Assembly (NCBI GenBank): GCA_028023455.1
Contig: JAQFVV010012499.1
Coordinates: 865,584 to 929,583 of the forward strand
Direction of reading: 5' to 3'
Length of the DNA: 64,000 bases
DNA from: Epiperipatus broadwayi
Taxonomy: Eukaryota; Onychophora; Udeonychophora; Euonychophora; Peripatidae
Of this stretch, positions 1 through 14,133 are shown piece by piece. The number at the start of each line of letters is the position of its first letter. Position 1 is the stretch's first letter. Made by a program: the position numbers and the translations under genes. The notes below the pieces were generated by a model. That model was not told the DNA's origin, ran no database searches, and saw only the letters and a list, made by a program, of their open reading frames with translations.

Positions 1-1640
1 ATTTTACAAGTAAAAAATCAATAATATTTAAATTTAAAGTTTTAACAATGGGGGAAGGCTACTTTCAAAGATGCTGATTGGTTGTTTTTCATTTTGAAGA
101 AAAGGGAGCACTTGTCAACAATTTTCACGGCTCCAAGTTCTTTGTTTTGATTTTCAAAATGAAAATGAATGTTTTACAGTATTTTTTAAGTATTTTTTTA
201 CATATTATAAATTATTTTGGTAAAATATGCTGAAAATAGAATTATTTTAGAAAAATAGTTAAGATTTTAATAAAAATTCTTTACTTTTACATGAATGTAA
301 ATTGAAAAAGAAATCAATGACATACGGAGCATTTTTTAATAGGTTACCAAAATTCTTTTTAAATTCACTGCTATAGAATATTTTTATAATTATAAATAGA
401 AATTTATTTTTGAAAAAAACTTACGTTCACTTTTATAATCTGACAAATTATTAATTTGCTTTTTACAAATGAAACTAAAATGAATCTAATATTAAAAGAT
501 TAATATATTTTTACTGTTGATTCTCTAATTGACCAATCAAAAATTTAGAACTTTAATTCATTCAGCCAATAGATATTTTAAACTATGAAAAGGTTAAGTG
601 ATTTATTATCTTTAATTTATGTGAATGTTCCTTGAAAAATCAGAATCAAATGTAATTGCATCATGAATTGTTTCTGCATAAATGATATGTGAATAAGATA
701 CCACTGAAACTCTAAAACAAGACTTAGCAATAAAATAAAAGATTTATTTACAATAAAACAATTTAATAACAATAATACTGTAGTAAATCTACAAAATTTA
801 AGTACGCTTTTTAATTCTAATACAATGCATTTTGCCCCATTAGAGAAATACATTCTAAAATTTGTAGCTTATGTATATAATAAATTAATAAATTAAAAAT
901 TCACTGTCTATTGTTTATTTCAGCAGACCAATGTACAACTCATGTACATAAATATTGTTACAAGAACTTTTACCTTTATTAACAATTTATAAGTAAAATA
1001 AAAGACAGAAATTTAATATTAAGAATATTTATAATGAACTCTGTGATCTTAATATCATAATTCAATAATAAAAAAAACTATATTTTATGTAAGAGAAATT
1101 ATTGTGAAAAGAAAAATATCACAAATAGACAAATAAGATTTAAAGAACAAGATTATTTTTATCTAAATCTTGAACTGCGGATCTGGTCATGGTGATGATT
1201 TTGGAATAGTGGCTATGAAGTATATTATTCCATATGAGAGGGGGAATAAAAAAAAATTATCATGAGAAAGAGATTATATTGTAACCTAATTACTCTGTGG
1301 AGTATGCTATAAATATTAAAACCTTTTGTAATTTGTAAAAGCGAGTTAGGATTCTCTTAATGTTTATTTTTAATTCTAATTAGAATATTTATAAGGTTTA
1401 GTAATTTTTATCATTGTCCACTAAAACATCACATGATTACTGTTTCTTAGCTTGCTCATAACTGGTTTAATACCAATCTTGCCTAATAGGATACTGGTGG
1501 CTATGGTTACTAAAGAACCAAAAACACCAAAATGTATTGGTAGTGAAATAAGTTCAGACCTATATGACTAAATAAGCTAATGAGTTTGGATTGAAAATAT
1601 TATTGTGTTTTCAATTTTAGACATAGTTTTGTAGTTAACT
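1..1640. other. A+T-rich DNA, nothing recognised
   Basis: I see only A+T-rich sequence with short homopolymer runs. The open frame on the minus strand at 617-853 is low-complexity and has no family resemblance. No exon, RNA gene or clear repeat boundary is visible. Confidence 0.5.
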
Positions 1641-1649
1641 AAAGAGGTA

Positions 1650-1880
1650 AAAGATGGCTGCTGGAGGGTTGCATTAGATCCTAAGATCTAGGTGCATTGC
1701 TTTCAGATCCAATGCTCCTCCCTGATAAAAGCCACAAGCTAGAAACTACTCTGGGGATATTGGTAGAGTAGGCAGTAGATAGAGATTTTATGCACTAACC
1801 ATCTTGCATCTATTGAATAGTCTGGCTTGCACTGAGTAGCACTACTGTATGCAGAGTTTTGCCTCTGTTTTAACAGCTTA
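1650..1880 (+). repeat. Dispersed repeat, copy 1 (GGATATTGGTAGAGTAGGC family)
   Basis: The stretch 1743-1863 shares two blocks with 52729-52849. One begins GGGGATATTGGTAGAGTAGG and the other is GCACTACTGTATG followed by GAG-TTT. The spacing between the blocks is almost identical, about 121 bp in both copies. The second block also occurs in the hairpin at 20120-20200. The part at 1650-1740 is relatively G+C-rich and may belong to the same repeat. No coding potential is seen; this is a short non-autonomous repeat of unknown class. Confidence 0.6.
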
Positions 1881-3590
1881 AGCAAGCATAAGAAATGGTG
1901 ATTATGTGATGGGTTTTAAAATTATGTTTTTTTAATGATTAATGAAAAAAGAAAAGGAAAAACAAATTTTATCTTGAGGAAGTAATATAATAATTTTGGT
2001 CTATAAACGTAATAGTGCTTAAACATCATTTAAATTTTTTAATAACTGATTGTATAATATTAACCTTTTTTTTTTTTAATTTTTATAAATCGTAACTAAG
2101 ATATTACTGTTAATCTAAGAGCCATAGTCAGTTAATGACAAAAATCAAAAGCAATATTTTAAAATGATTAATTAAAATGAAATGTCATTTTAACATGATC
2201 AATAAAGATAAAATGTCATTTTACATGAACATTTTAAAAACATTTTATCTTTATTAATTATTTAAAATGTTTTATTGTCATTTGTTTTTAACAAATTATT
2301 TCAATTTTATAACAAAAATAAAAAAGATATATCTAATTTAAAATTAATCTGAATTAGACAGCAATAACTTCTGTGTCCTCTTTCTAAGTTCAATTCTAGG
2401 TTATATTCACAACTGTTTTCTGAAAAATAACTTTTTTTAGATAGAAATACCGTTTTCTACAATTATTATTATTTGTAACTGTAAAAAAAAAAATACTGTT
2501 AATTTCCATATATTCTATTAATACTATTTTGCATAGAATAATACTATTTTATTTAGTTAAAAAAACATTCAATCGGTTTTGAATAGATTATGATTGCCTC
2601 TTCTAAGCAATTTTTAATTATATTTTATAGTTGGAAAAAATGCAGACATTCTTATAAAACATTTTTGATAAAAAAAAAAAAAAGAACAATCTAAATTTCA
2701 TATGAAATGAAAGATGTAATGAAGAATGAAACTTATTATATTTACTTGTAATATCTTATCTGACTTATTATAACTCGATATAAATCAAATTTTGTAAATG
2801 ATTTTTATATTTAAATCAAAAATAAAATTCTCTATTATTTTAAAAAAATGCCTGGCACCTATCTGAGGAGTGCCAAAGCACGAAACCGTGGTCAGGGGTT
2901 GGGGGGGTCCAGACAGATATTTTAAGTGCTGGCTCTGGCTAAGCATTTATCACAAATTTTATAGAGGAATTGGCAATCCTCACTGTTTATAACTTATAAG
3001 CTTAAGACATAAAATACTAGTTTTTTACTTTATCTTTGATTAGTAAACAGTTTAGATTGACATAGCGTCGTGCGATCTATGACTCTTATTTTGACTCTAT
3101 TATTTTCTTTCAAATAAGGTCTTATATGATTGATATATAACATTTGATTATCTTTAAGTCTTATGATCAGTTGCAAAACTGTGTGTTTTAACATTAATGA
3201 TTGTTGTCAAAACTAGAAGACTTTTTTTAAAAATTAATGTACAATTCATAGTATATCAATATGAAATAAAAAAATATAAGAAACTATCCATGGAGTCTGA
3301 TATCATACATATTCTGCTTAGATTTGATCAGCAATTTGATTAGCATTTTCATCTAATTATGTCTAGTATTCAAATACATTATTAGATTAAATCATTCTGC
3401 ATCAATCAGAGCATCAAAGCATTTTATTCAAATTCAGCTTCTATTTCATTTATAATTTAGAATGGTTAGAAAGATGAATAAGATTTAGCTTTAATAACTA
3501 ATTATTATTGATAAAATATTTTTTTTCATAATTATTATCATTTTCAAGCATTATCAATCAACTATAGAAGAAAGTCCAAATTTATTTGCA
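1881..3590. other. A+T-rich DNA with one short G+C-richer fragment
   Basis: Mostly A+T-rich with no recognisable gene. About 2850-2945 is a G+C-richer patch with a run of seven G, which looks like a fragment of some repeat that I cannot name. Confidence 0.4.
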
Positions 3591-3599
3591 TTTTTGTGA

Positions 3600-6200
3600 T
3601 CCAAAACATCTAGACTCAGTTCATATTAGCAGCCTTCAGATTTCCCTCAACCACTTTATATATTTTTTCTAAGTTTTTTATAATGTCTTGAGTCCAGTTT
3701 AAGACAGTTTTTGTCCATCTATTATCTGATCAGCTCAGCTGTTTTCCCTCTCTAAATTCTTTAAATTATTATCTATCTGATTTTCCACTCATTTAAATAC
3801 TTCATTTTTGATTATTATTTTGTTAAAATACATCTCAACATACTTCACTGTAAGATACTAAGCCTTTATAATGCTCTTCTTTTAAGTGTCCAGGTCTCAG
3901 ATTCACAAGTAAAAAATTGTCTCCTTTTAAAAATTTTCTTTTTCAACCCAGAGGCATATTTCATTTTAACATTAAGTTATTTCTACCAAAAGCACTCCAT
4001 CCAAGTTTACTTAATTTAATCCACCCATACCCACCATTTGTATTAATAATTCTGTTTATGGTATTTATAGATGTTAATTTTTTCTAATTTATGATTATGT
4101 AATGAATATTACTGTAATCATTTTAATATTTATCTTTTGTCATATTATCTTAGTTTGTGTGGTAGTTCCTTGCAATATTTTAGTTCTGAAAAATTATTTT
4201 TTAAAAAACCAAACTGTCAGCAACATTTCAACGATGAAAATAAGATCAATGATTTTTTATTCCCATAGCTTCCAAATATAATCCACCTAATACTTCTTAT
4301 GAAACTGCTATAAAATTTTTTGGAGATATTGAATTACCCAGTGCACATTCTTATCAATGTTAATCATCTTAATTACATGATTTGATCTAATCAGTGATGC
4401 TGGATTTTGATAAATATCAGAATATGACAAAGTCCTATATCTATGTCTTGATAATCCAAAGTGTTAACCACTGTGAAAATGTTTATAGAATCTAATACTT
4501 TTTCATAATCTATAAATTCCAAATATAATGTCAATTCACCTTCATTGCTCTTTTCTAGAACTTCACATAATACTTACATATAACCCATTGTGTTGAAACC
4601 ATGTTCAAATTCAGCCTTTTTCTTTTAGCTGCTTTGAGTCCAAATATCATTATAATGAGTTATAATTATGTTGATGAAGATTTTATATAGAATTGTTAGA
4701 AGACTGATAGGTTTGTAATTTACTTGCCATCTTCCCTAAATATCAATAATATTATTGGATTCTTTCAACCATCTGGTATATATTTGTTGTTTAGATATTT
4801 TGTATATAATTTCACCAATATTTTTTCTTGTTTTTCACCTACTTCTTTTAAGATATCAACAATATGTTAATGATTTTCTGGAACTTTTTTCTTATTCATA
4901 AACTTTATTGTATATTTCCTCATCATTTAAAATACTTGGTAATTTGAAAGATATAGTGATTTAATAGTTACATTTTTTTCTTGATTTTATTGTTATGTAA
5001 TTATTTGTATATATCTTCCATACTATTTATAACGTTATCTCTCTTTTTAATAATAGTTCATATTTTTTTTATTGTTGAGACAATATTCCTTTCAATTTCA
5101 AAATGTTGTCATTTGAGAATTTTACTTTTTTATATAACTTTCCTTGACAATTTATAATTCTAGTGTCTTAATATAATTTGAAACCATTTTTCAGAACCTT
5201 AGACATTTAATTCTTTTTAAAAAATCATTTTTACATACTTTTCATATTCCTTTTTTTTTTTCATATATTGTCTTACATCAGTTGGAAATTACTAGTGAAT
5301 TGTTTTATTTTTTATTTTAACTATCTTTGTTAAGTTCTTAGTAGAGTATCAATTATCTTATTATTATCAATTAAATTTGAATCATCTTCAAAATTTGTTA
5401 ATATTTTAAAATAATTAGCAAGTTATAATGTAAACTCAATTAAGTTTGTTAAAGGTTAAAAATGTCAACTTTTAATATGTATAATGTTATCTTTTTAATA
5501 GATTTTGTCTCTCAAGTTTTTCATTAATATATATCTTCAACATCTCTAATCAATAATTACTTTTTATATAGAATTTATTAAGAACATTACAATCTAGAAA
5601 CATCTATTTTCTGTTAGGCAAAATACAATTCTATACTATTGTGCTTTCATTTGAATGCTTCTATGTCCATTTCTGTTTAATTTTTTTCTTAAAGTGAGAA
5701 TTCATACTATACAATCTTTTTTTCAGCTAATTCTGAAAATCAATAACCTCTCTAATTTCTATTGCAACAATCAAATTTTCATACAACACATTCATCTTTC
5801 AATAAGTTTCTAATTTCAGCAATAAAGACTCCAATGACTTTGTAAAATATTTAATGTGGTCAAAGTTTTTTATACATCAATATCAAAATCTCTATCTCAT
5901 CAAGAATGAGATATAAATCTTAATTAGCTTCATTTGATATCTTTATTACAATGAACAATTTATATTGCTATTACATCTAATATATTACAAATTGTTTTCA
6001 ATTTTTTATTTATAATAAATTCCAATTCATTTATTATTATTATTTTTTGTATCTTTTTGTATAAAATATATTTCATGTTTCAAATTGATTGTATCTTTAT
6101 CTTCCCTCTAATGTTACAAAGTCCAACAATCTCCCATTAAATAATCGACAGTTTTTTCAATTCATGTAATCTTTTTTATATATAAGTGATCTGAAGTTTT
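3600..6200 (-). mobile_element. Very old RTE-type LINE relic (minus strand)
   Basis: No long frame survives, but the DNA is collinear with the better-preserved RTE LINE at 41.3-44.2 kb in the same orientation. Matching landmarks are 3690-3730 with 41470-41500, 3960-4060 with 41765-41860, 4290-4330 with 42110-42150, 4590-4860 with 42390-42670, 5500-5760 with 43310-43580, and 5800-5830 with 43630-43655. The order therefore runs from the C-terminal end of the polymerase near 3.6 kb to the endonuclease near 6 kb. Divergence and indels are heavy, so this insertion is much older than its sibling. I see no boundary precise enough to give target-site duplications. Confidence 0.75.
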
Positions 6201-9200
6201 AGGAAACTAAATAAATGTTCATAACCGAATGTCACGTTAGGGATATAATAATGAGATCTTAGCATACTCTGCCTTCAGCTGTCAACTGTTACTTTGGCAG
6301 ATAATTTTATATTCTTCTAGAAATAAGTATCATTATTCATTTATATCTGACATGATTATAATATCTATAAAAAAGCTTAAAAACATAGCACACATTTGCT
6401 TTTAAAGAAAAACTCAAGTGTTTCATCTAAAAACGATTCTATTTTTTTAAAAAATCTACTATAGTTTAAAAAAAGACTACCTGGTTTTATTTCTTAAACT
6501 CGGAAGGGAAAAAGCAGTAAACTTATATATATATATACTTGTTGATCTATGTTAGAAATCAATTTCACTCATGTACAGTTCAATAAATCACAAAATTGTT
6601 CCAATGACATGCATATATATAATGGACATTAAAAACGTATTTTATTTGGTTCCCATAGGGCTTCAAATAATAAGATAAGAACCTTTCTTTATTTAACAGT
6701 TTATTTAGAATTAAATCAAAAATATGTTTTGAATATTCTGTCTGACCAAAAGGGTTATATCTTTCATCTTATTTGGACAGTCTAAAATTCTTAGAATTGG
6801 TTTATTACGTTATTTGTCTAATCTAGGTAAACTCTAAAAAAATAAAACAAATACCGTTTCTAATTGGATTTTTTTATTGTACAGTCTGCAGCCAACACTG
6901 ATAAATATCTAATATTGGTCAGTAAATGAATATCTTACTATTTTTAAATTAAATAATAAACAAAAATAAAAATATCCTTAAATCCCTGATAATTAAATAA
7001 TCTAATGAGTTTTACCTTCTGTTTCACTGCTTTTCAGTGAGAGATCTTGAGAAAACTTTTGCTGTATGATTTTAACGCTGTTTTAGTACCTATATATGTA
7101 TATTAAGACCATATGTAGTGAATTATGAATTATTTAGAAAAAAAATTGAAATAGGTATCAAAAATGCAATGGACTGATTTTCTGAATTCATCCCTATTCA
7201 AGCACCAAAAAGATTATGAAATTGGTGTGCTTTTATCCATCCCTGTTTGAACTAGGTGACGGAAATAGTCCAGTATATAAATACAAATAAAATATGATTG
7301 AATAAAAGGTGTTTTATGTTAAATAAGAGATGTTAATACTACTTAATAAATCTTTATTTATATTCTATTTAAAACCATTTTAATGGAATAAATATAGTTT
7401 ATATAAACCAATCACTACTTAATTAGATTTCAGCCATATTTCACCATCAACTATAGCTAAATGTATATATATTCTTAAGTTTTACTTTAAAAATTATTTC
7501 ATTTTAACTCTTATGAATTCTGATATTTTCTTTTGTTTTATCTGATGAGAGATTTTAAAAATGCTCAGCCTTTCATTACTGTATAAAATCTTCATTTTGT
7601 ACTAAAACATAAGCTGGACTCTACAAAATCATATTCAATCTTTTGAAATATTTAAAAACTGATTTGTAAATCAAAACAATATTATAAGCCCCAATAACTA
7701 AGTTAGTATAAACTGTTTTTCAGAAAATGGAATGAATTGTTTATTTTAATTTCTTTAATAAAAATGAATGATGGTAAATTTATGATAAATCTATTAAATT
7801 CTGCTTTAAAATCTGATATTTTCTTTATAATTACAATTTTTGAAAAGATTTTAACACTGTGTCAATTTTGACATATAATGATGTAATAGACACTGTGGAT
7901 TTTTTTATATTATGGCCAAGTTTATTAACTTATATTTTTAAAAATAAAATATAAATGGATAAATTGAATGTTTACATATGTACTTCTTTTTTGTCTTAAA
8001 TTCTAATCAACCAATAAGCATATAAAATAATCAAACTACAGCAAAAAAATCATATTTCATTTATTCCAAAATCTTTGTGTGAAATCTATATCAAAAGAAA
8101 TAAATGCTTTGTAAGCTTTTTGCTTTATTGTAAACAATAGAGTAATGCTTCAGATCTAAGCCAACTATCTATAACATACTGAAACTCTTCAATTTTTTTA
8201 AAATTAAATAATAAATAAAAGTCATGCAGAAATAGATTTTTGGAAAAAAAACCTATCATTTATACTGGTAAATCAGCAATATAAAATAACAGAACTGCCA
8301 TGCTTTTTTAAAAGTAACTAAACATGTTTCTTATGAATCTGAAAATTATCATGTTAAAACAGCATGTACAATTAAAAATAATGATGATCCTAATTATTTT
8401 GTAAATTAGTAATATTTTAATCTGTATTACATTTATTATATTTATACTTAAAATTTTTAATAATTGTTATCTTCTGTGTTCCTGTTTGTTGTGAGTCTAT
8501 AGGAGTTAGATAATTTAATTTACTTTCTTTAATGAAATGTTTCAATATATTTTGTTATTATTGTCTGTTAATTTCTTTATCTAAATATTTTATTTTTAAA
8601 TTCTTTGTTTGTAAACTTAATATTTTACTAATTATTAAAATATCAACTTCATTACTAGAATAAAGTATTATTTTTGTTTGTTAAAAATATGTATATATAT
8701 ATTAACTTCTATTTTATTTATAAATATTGATGTCATTGATCTACTAATTACAATACCCATTACTCGTTCTTTATGTATACTCCAATATTCATTATTATAT
8801 TTAAAGTATAAAATAATTTATATCAATGTTAAACCTTCTTTCAAAATATGTATTATATTTGTATTATCTATGTATTAATATAATTTTTATATTAATACTC
8901 ACATACTTTTAATTCTTAAAATATTTTGATCTATTTTTTCTATGACCATTGTAAATATATTCTAGTTTCTATTCTGTTTTATAGTATTTAATTTATTTAG
9001 AATACTATCAATATAATGACATCTTTGATTTTTAAACTATTCAAATATTTTTTAATCTTTAACAGCATCACAATGAGAATATTTTTTTTATGTGTATGAA
9101 GGCAGTTGAGAGATATATTTATGCAAACATGCACAAGTCTGGGTTTAATTGTGTGCAAAATATATAGTTATTTTATTATAATATTAAAAAAAACAATGAT

Positions 9201-9500
9201 ATTAAATCTTATTTGTTTTGTTTTTTTTTTTAAAAAAATAGCTGTATAAAGTAATTTTTTGATTGTCTTTTCTTCTCAAATCTTAGTATTTTATATTATT
9301 AAAAAAATTAAAAATTTTGCATATATAATTATCTATAGCTATTCAAGGAAAAAGTTGTTGGTTAGCAAAAAAGGTTTAAAAAGCAGAAAAAATAATATTA
9401 ACTTTAGAACAGGTTTTAATGTAAAAAATTTCACTTTCTAAAACTTAAGTTACAATATTAATTTATAATATGTGGGATTACTTTTTCTATACAATTGTAA
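6201..9500. other. A+T-rich DNA, nothing recognised
   Basis: No family-like protein, RNA gene or repeat boundary was found. Two small plus-strand frames at 8678-8878 and 9259-9441 are made of A+T-rich codons (Ile, Tyr, Lys, Phe) and look accidental. Confidence 0.45.
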
Positions 9501-9913
9501 TTGATGTAAGTGCTATCAACACTGAATAAGAAAAGTTTAAGAGTAAAAATTGTACTGTAGTTTGCTGAGAAGCTTTAGATGGCTTAATTCTAATATCATA
9601 CTCATAGAGACGATTAGTGGATGAGAGGGTTGTGGGTAAAAAATGTAAATTTTATGTAAATGTATACAAATAAGTTAAACAGCCAACTTGTTAGCATGGG
9701 GGGGGGGATCCTGTTTCCCCTTCACTAACATGTAGGCCATTTAACTTATTTGTATACATTTACATTATAAATCTTTTACATACAACCTATTCATCCTCTA
9801 GTCATTGCCATGAGCATGATATTAGGATTAAGATATCAAAAGCTGCTCAGCATACTAGAATACAAATTTTACTCCTAAGCATTTTTACTCAGCTTTCCTA
9901 GTACTTACATTAA
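9501..9913. repeat. 413-bp palindromic (foldback) element with poly-G core
   Basis: The left arm (9501-9702) and right arm (9716-9913) are imperfect reverse complements over about 200 bp each. The ends read TTGATGTAAGTGCT on the left and the complement of TTAATGTAAGTACT on the right. The best-conserved inner block is AAATGTATACAAATAAGTTAA. The loop contains a run of ten G followed by GATCC. There is no coding frame. It resembles a foldback or MITE-type non-autonomous element, but I see no clear target-site duplication. Confidence 0.8.
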
Positions 9914-10214
9914 TTTAATATTAATTTAAGGTATTAATAATATTCAAAATGTATTACTAAACATTAAAAATTAATGAGTGAATCATCACTCTTTCATGAC
10001 TATTATTGTTTTACCTTTAAATGATCTGTCTACAAACCATCTGTGAAATAGATCTCTCTTTTAAAAGCAAATTAGTGCAGTGAAAGTGTGTATATTCTGG
10101 AATATATATTTTTGAGAGCTAATACAGTTCTATTACTGCTGGCACTCAACCTTCTTATGAACTCCCAAGCAATAAAAGCCTTTGATTAATTAATTTTTAA
10201 ATGGAGATATAGTA

Positions 10215-10740
10215 GTCCAGACCATGTAAAATTTATGTAATATTGTGTAAACCAACAAAACAACTTTTACATATGTAAAACTACAATTACAGATTGCCCA
10301 TGTAACCATAGCAATCTAAGCTATGTAAAACCCTTATAATCCACAGCATTAATAAATACATCAACTTTTGCATACATAAATCTACATCTGTGGATTGCCT
10401 ATGAAACCACGACAATCCAGGCCAGGTAAAACCCTTATAACTAATCCACAGCATGGAATTTTTTTGTAATCTCATATAAATCAATAAATTAACTTTTATA
10501 TATGTAAAGCAATCCAAGCTATGTAAAACCATACAACTAATCTACAGTATGTAAAAATTCCTCTAATCTTGTGTAAAACAATAAATCAAGTTTTATATAT
10601 GTAAACCTACAACTGTAGATTGCCTATGTAAACACAGCAAACCAAGCTATGTAAACTCTTGTAACTCTTTAAGACAAATAAAGCCTATCATTGAAACAAC
10701 ATCATCATCATTATCATCATCATCATAATAATAATATTTG
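10215..10740. repeat. Degenerate tandem array ending in ATC/ATA microsatellite
   Basis: A unit built around ACTTTTACATATGTAAA, then a GATTGCC-ATGTAA block, then AAGCTATGTAAAACC, recurs near 10262, 10361, 10490 and 10575, with spacings that vary through indels. It runs into AATAAAGCCTATCATTGAAAC and a (CAT)n(AAT)n tract at 10700-10737. That end closely resembles the 3' end of the LINE at 13960-13985 (AATAAAGTTTGTTTTGAAACA then ATA/ATG repeats). The array may therefore be the 3' part of a related LINE. The small frames here are repeat products. Confidence 0.6.
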
Positions 10741-11606
10741 TGCATGCTCAAGGGACACATCAGCACCATCAAGTGGGACATGTATATTTATCAATCAAAA
10801 ATGCCCTTTCACATCATTTAAAATAATTTTCATAGACTCCAATGTTTTTATAATTACATTTAATCACAGAAGCTTCTCAATTAACATGATATTTGTATAC
10901 ACTCCCCCCCCCCAGATCCTATTGCAATTAATGGAATAATTTTAACCATTAACTCGTTAGTAACCAATCCCTACCCCACTATATCTGCCAGAGATTTTAA
11001 TGTGAGCTATCAAAAGTTTGTTGCAAAATGGATAAATCAACTTGCAATACTGCTTAAGAGTGGTGAAGGTTTTCTCCACCGAACTCAGTATCTTTTTATA
11101 ACAACCGCCATGGCACTCTCATAGATCTTATGTTTTATTCTCCAATGTTACATCACTCAATCGAAGTAAGTCTCTCCCCCTCTCCATTTTCTGATCACAT
11201 AGCACAAATAATAAAATTAAATTTAAAAACATACCACAACAGAATCATTAATATACAAAAGACCATAGGGATTCTTCTACCAGTCAACACTCCAGAATTC
11301 CTCTTTTTTGAAACATATATCATGATAAATAAGCTCAATCAATGCAATTTGACCCAATCTCTAAATATATATCAAATATATACATATTCTCATTTAATAT
11401 TAATCATATTACTCAAAAATCAAACCCCCTCTAAACTAATCACATTAGCAGATGAGCTACACAAAAGAATTGGCATGTCAAAAACAGCCACTCACAATCA
11501 AGCAAACATAATAAAGCTGATGCAGCTATATAATCAAACATGCAATAAACTAAAGCAATATCTAGCAATTAAAAAAAGAATTTGTTTAAGACAGCAACAC
11601 ATATAG
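10740..11606 (+). pseudogene. LINE endonuclease domain and linker (broken)
   Basis: The frame at 10691-10939 carries an endonuclease-like segment, SSGTCIFINQK, then a strand ending IFVYTPPP, matching the usual SGGVGIFI and VYAPP blocks of apurinic-type LINE endonucleases. After frame breaks, a degenerate counterpart of the GDFN block lies near 10980-11000 (ICQRF). An NGTLIDL-like block lies near 11110-11135. A terminal SDH sits at 11190-11198, inside the frame 11130-11606. The domain would nick the genomic target site. The loss of the GDFN block and several frame changes make activity implausible. The rest of the 11130-11606 frame is the linker to the polymerase. Confidence 0.72.
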
Positions 11607-11702
11607 ACCCACGGTTACATTCGATGGGCATTAAGTTATCCATCCACAAATAGAGTTCCCATGGCACTAGAATGAGGTGGGAAAATTACAGCTGGACAAA
11701 AT

Positions 11703-12967
11703 ATGATACAACCAATATATCAGCACTTCAAAGAAAAGTTAACAAAGCATAACCAATTCAAACTCCCAGCAAAGTTTTTTGTAAAACCAGAAATAGAGAC
11801 ACTATTTGAAATCGCAGATTTTGCACTCATTCTAGCATCAATTTTAGGTACATGCCACCCAGGACTACCAGGAATTCCACAATTTGTATTGTCATATCTC
11901 AGCCAATTTGCAAACACAGCCCTGTGCCAACTTGCAAATCAACTATAGTAAAAGCTATACAATATACAAGGACTATATCTGGTCTCAATGGTCCCCTTCA
12001 TTAAAAAAAAACAAGCACCGATTACCCCAGTCTCCAATCTGAGGCCAATCTCAATGGAGCCTTTGGAAATAAAAATTCTGGAAAAAATTTTAAAAGAAAA
12101 AATTGAACCATATATAATAAGACTAATATCACAGCATCAGTATGCAAAAAAGGGATCATCAACAGGTCAAGCAGCACCGATATACAAAACAATCATTAAC
12201 TCAATAATTAAAAGAAAAAAATATGCCCCAATGGCCAGGCAGTTAGATTTTGAGAGTGCTTTTGATTCAGTACCATACCTCACACAATCTTATATACAAT
12301 CATCAACCTGCTACTAAACAGAGAAATTCACATCACACTCAATGGCAGATCATCATCATCTTTTTATGCCAGCCAATCAATACCACAAGGATCTCCACTC
12401 AGCACACTATTATTTACATTATATTTAAACCCCCTGATAGAAAAAATTCAAAAAAAAAATCCAAGGAATTCCAATTTTAAACACCAACACATATGTACCA
12501 TACACAGCTTGCATGGATATGTCACAGTATTTCTAAAATCAAAAAAGCAATTACCTATTCTGCAGGAAATCATAAAGGAATATACAGAAAATTTTGGACT
12601 AAAAATCAACACCAACAAATCAGCTGCATGGGCAATATTTACAAGTAAATTAAACACACAAATATATCAAGAGAAACCCAGTATTTTTCTGGGTTTTCCT
12701 TTCCATTTGGGCATGAATCAAATGGGCAAATCAATACAAAACAAATTTAAAGCAAAAACAGAGAGAATCACTAAATCACTCTCCAAATCCTATCACTCAC
12801 TCTACTCAAAAGTATCTTTATACAATCAGCTTATTATGAAAAAAATCACTTATTATTTTCCAATAATAAATTTTACAAAATCATTTATTTTAGCAATCAA
12901 GTCATCATGCAACAAGCTGCTATGGAAAAGAAAAGTAGTAGAAATTTCAATAAAGCAACTAAACTAA
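11703..12967 (+). pseudogene. LINE reverse transcriptase domain (broken)
   Basis: Successive polymerase blocks are readable across three frames. 11703-11948 has the PGLPGIP segment that precedes the fingers. 11988-12317 has NLRPISM and then the motif A block LDFESAFDSV, with its catalytic aspartate at about 12246. 12377-12418 has the motif B block SIPQGSPLSTLLF. The YxDD motif C expected next is degenerate near 12505-12520, reading ACMDM. 12509-12967 continues with GLKINTNKS, FLGFPF and the thumb. A family member would copy its own RNA at the nicked target. The damaged motif C and the frame changes mean this copy cannot. Confidence 0.82.
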
Positions 12968-13394
12968 CTGACAAAATGGAATAGCCTTGGGCTGCATGCA
13001 ATACAAACTTTCTACATACCAAAAACAGTAAATCTACTGATTGCCATATTTAGAAATTTCCCAAACATAGAGCAAAAACTAGAAATCATACCCACTGACT
13101 GATCCTCTCCCAGGGATAATTATATAAATACACTATTGGTAAGTAATAAAAACATTAAAAACATAATAACACTTAAGAATGCTATTAAATATACATAGTG
13201 GCAAATACATGATTTTCTATCTCAGAACCAAGAATATAATAATAGGCTAACAGTACTGGGAAAAGATAATAGCCAACTACTCAAAAAATACAAAAGATGT
13301 TACCTAGAACCAAAATTTTTTGACTTTATCCTCAAATTGAATCTAAATGCTTTACCTACAGCCCATTTCATTCACTTTAGGAGATTCTACCTAA

Positions 13395-13763
13395 ATGTTG
13401 ATCCAATATTTGCCTTGTGTCACAGGGAAGAAGAAACACAAGCATTTGATACACTATTATAGAGGCTTAGACAAAGTTAGACAACTGATGTTGAACAATT
13501 ATAGGAAAAGTGAAACCACAATAAAAAAAAATGCTGAAAACATTAAAAACAAAAACAAAATACCAACATTACATGTAGCCACTTTCAGCATATATGCATT
13601 AAGGTGTACCAGATGTACATTTATGTTAGGAAACTGTCCAAGAAGACATCCTAACACATATCTTAACAAGCTCAAAAAACTTAAAGAAAGAGATCATCTT
13701 CCTGCACCCCCAGACATTTTTGCTGCCACTTGGTCTCTCTTTAAAATAAGATCAGCATTATAA
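13395..13763 (+). pseudogene. LINE C-terminal region with zinc-knuckle-like remnant
   Basis: Just before and inside this stretch one frame reads FALCHREEET, which resembles the Cys-x2-Cys-then-His nucleic-acid-binding motif common near the C-terminus of LINE ORF2 proteins; the first cysteine is lost. The open frame of 122 codons continues in a different phase. It ends about 200 bp before the AATAAA at 13961, so it is the last coding segment of the element. Assignment rests on position and the weak CH-rich motif. Confidence 0.55.
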
Positions 13764-14034
13764 TAAAAACATAAAACATAACCTCAGATAAAATGAAAAG
13801 CCAGAAGGGACCAACAATAAGAACTGAAATATGAAAACTATAACAATTACTAAAGACTTTAATGGCTAAAAAAAGTTGTTCTTTCTGTACTTAATGATGA
13901 TTCCTAGTATATTATGTTTGACACAATGTACAAGCTGATATGATATAACCAATTTTTGCCTAATAAAGTTTGTTTTGAAACATTAATAATAGTAATAATA
14001 ATGATAATGATGATGATGATATTTTTATTGCAGA

Positions 14035-14036
14035 AA

Positions 14037-14131
<95 letters not shown>
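14035..14131. repeat. (AAT)n microsatellite at the LINE 3' end
   Basis: About 97 bp of nearly pure AAT repeats follow ATG/ATA repeats at 13985-14020. The poly-asparagine frame at 13956-14141 is just this repeat in translation. It lies at the 3' end of the LINE and may derive from its microsatellite tail. Confidence 0.9.
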
Positions 14132-14133
<2 letters not shown>

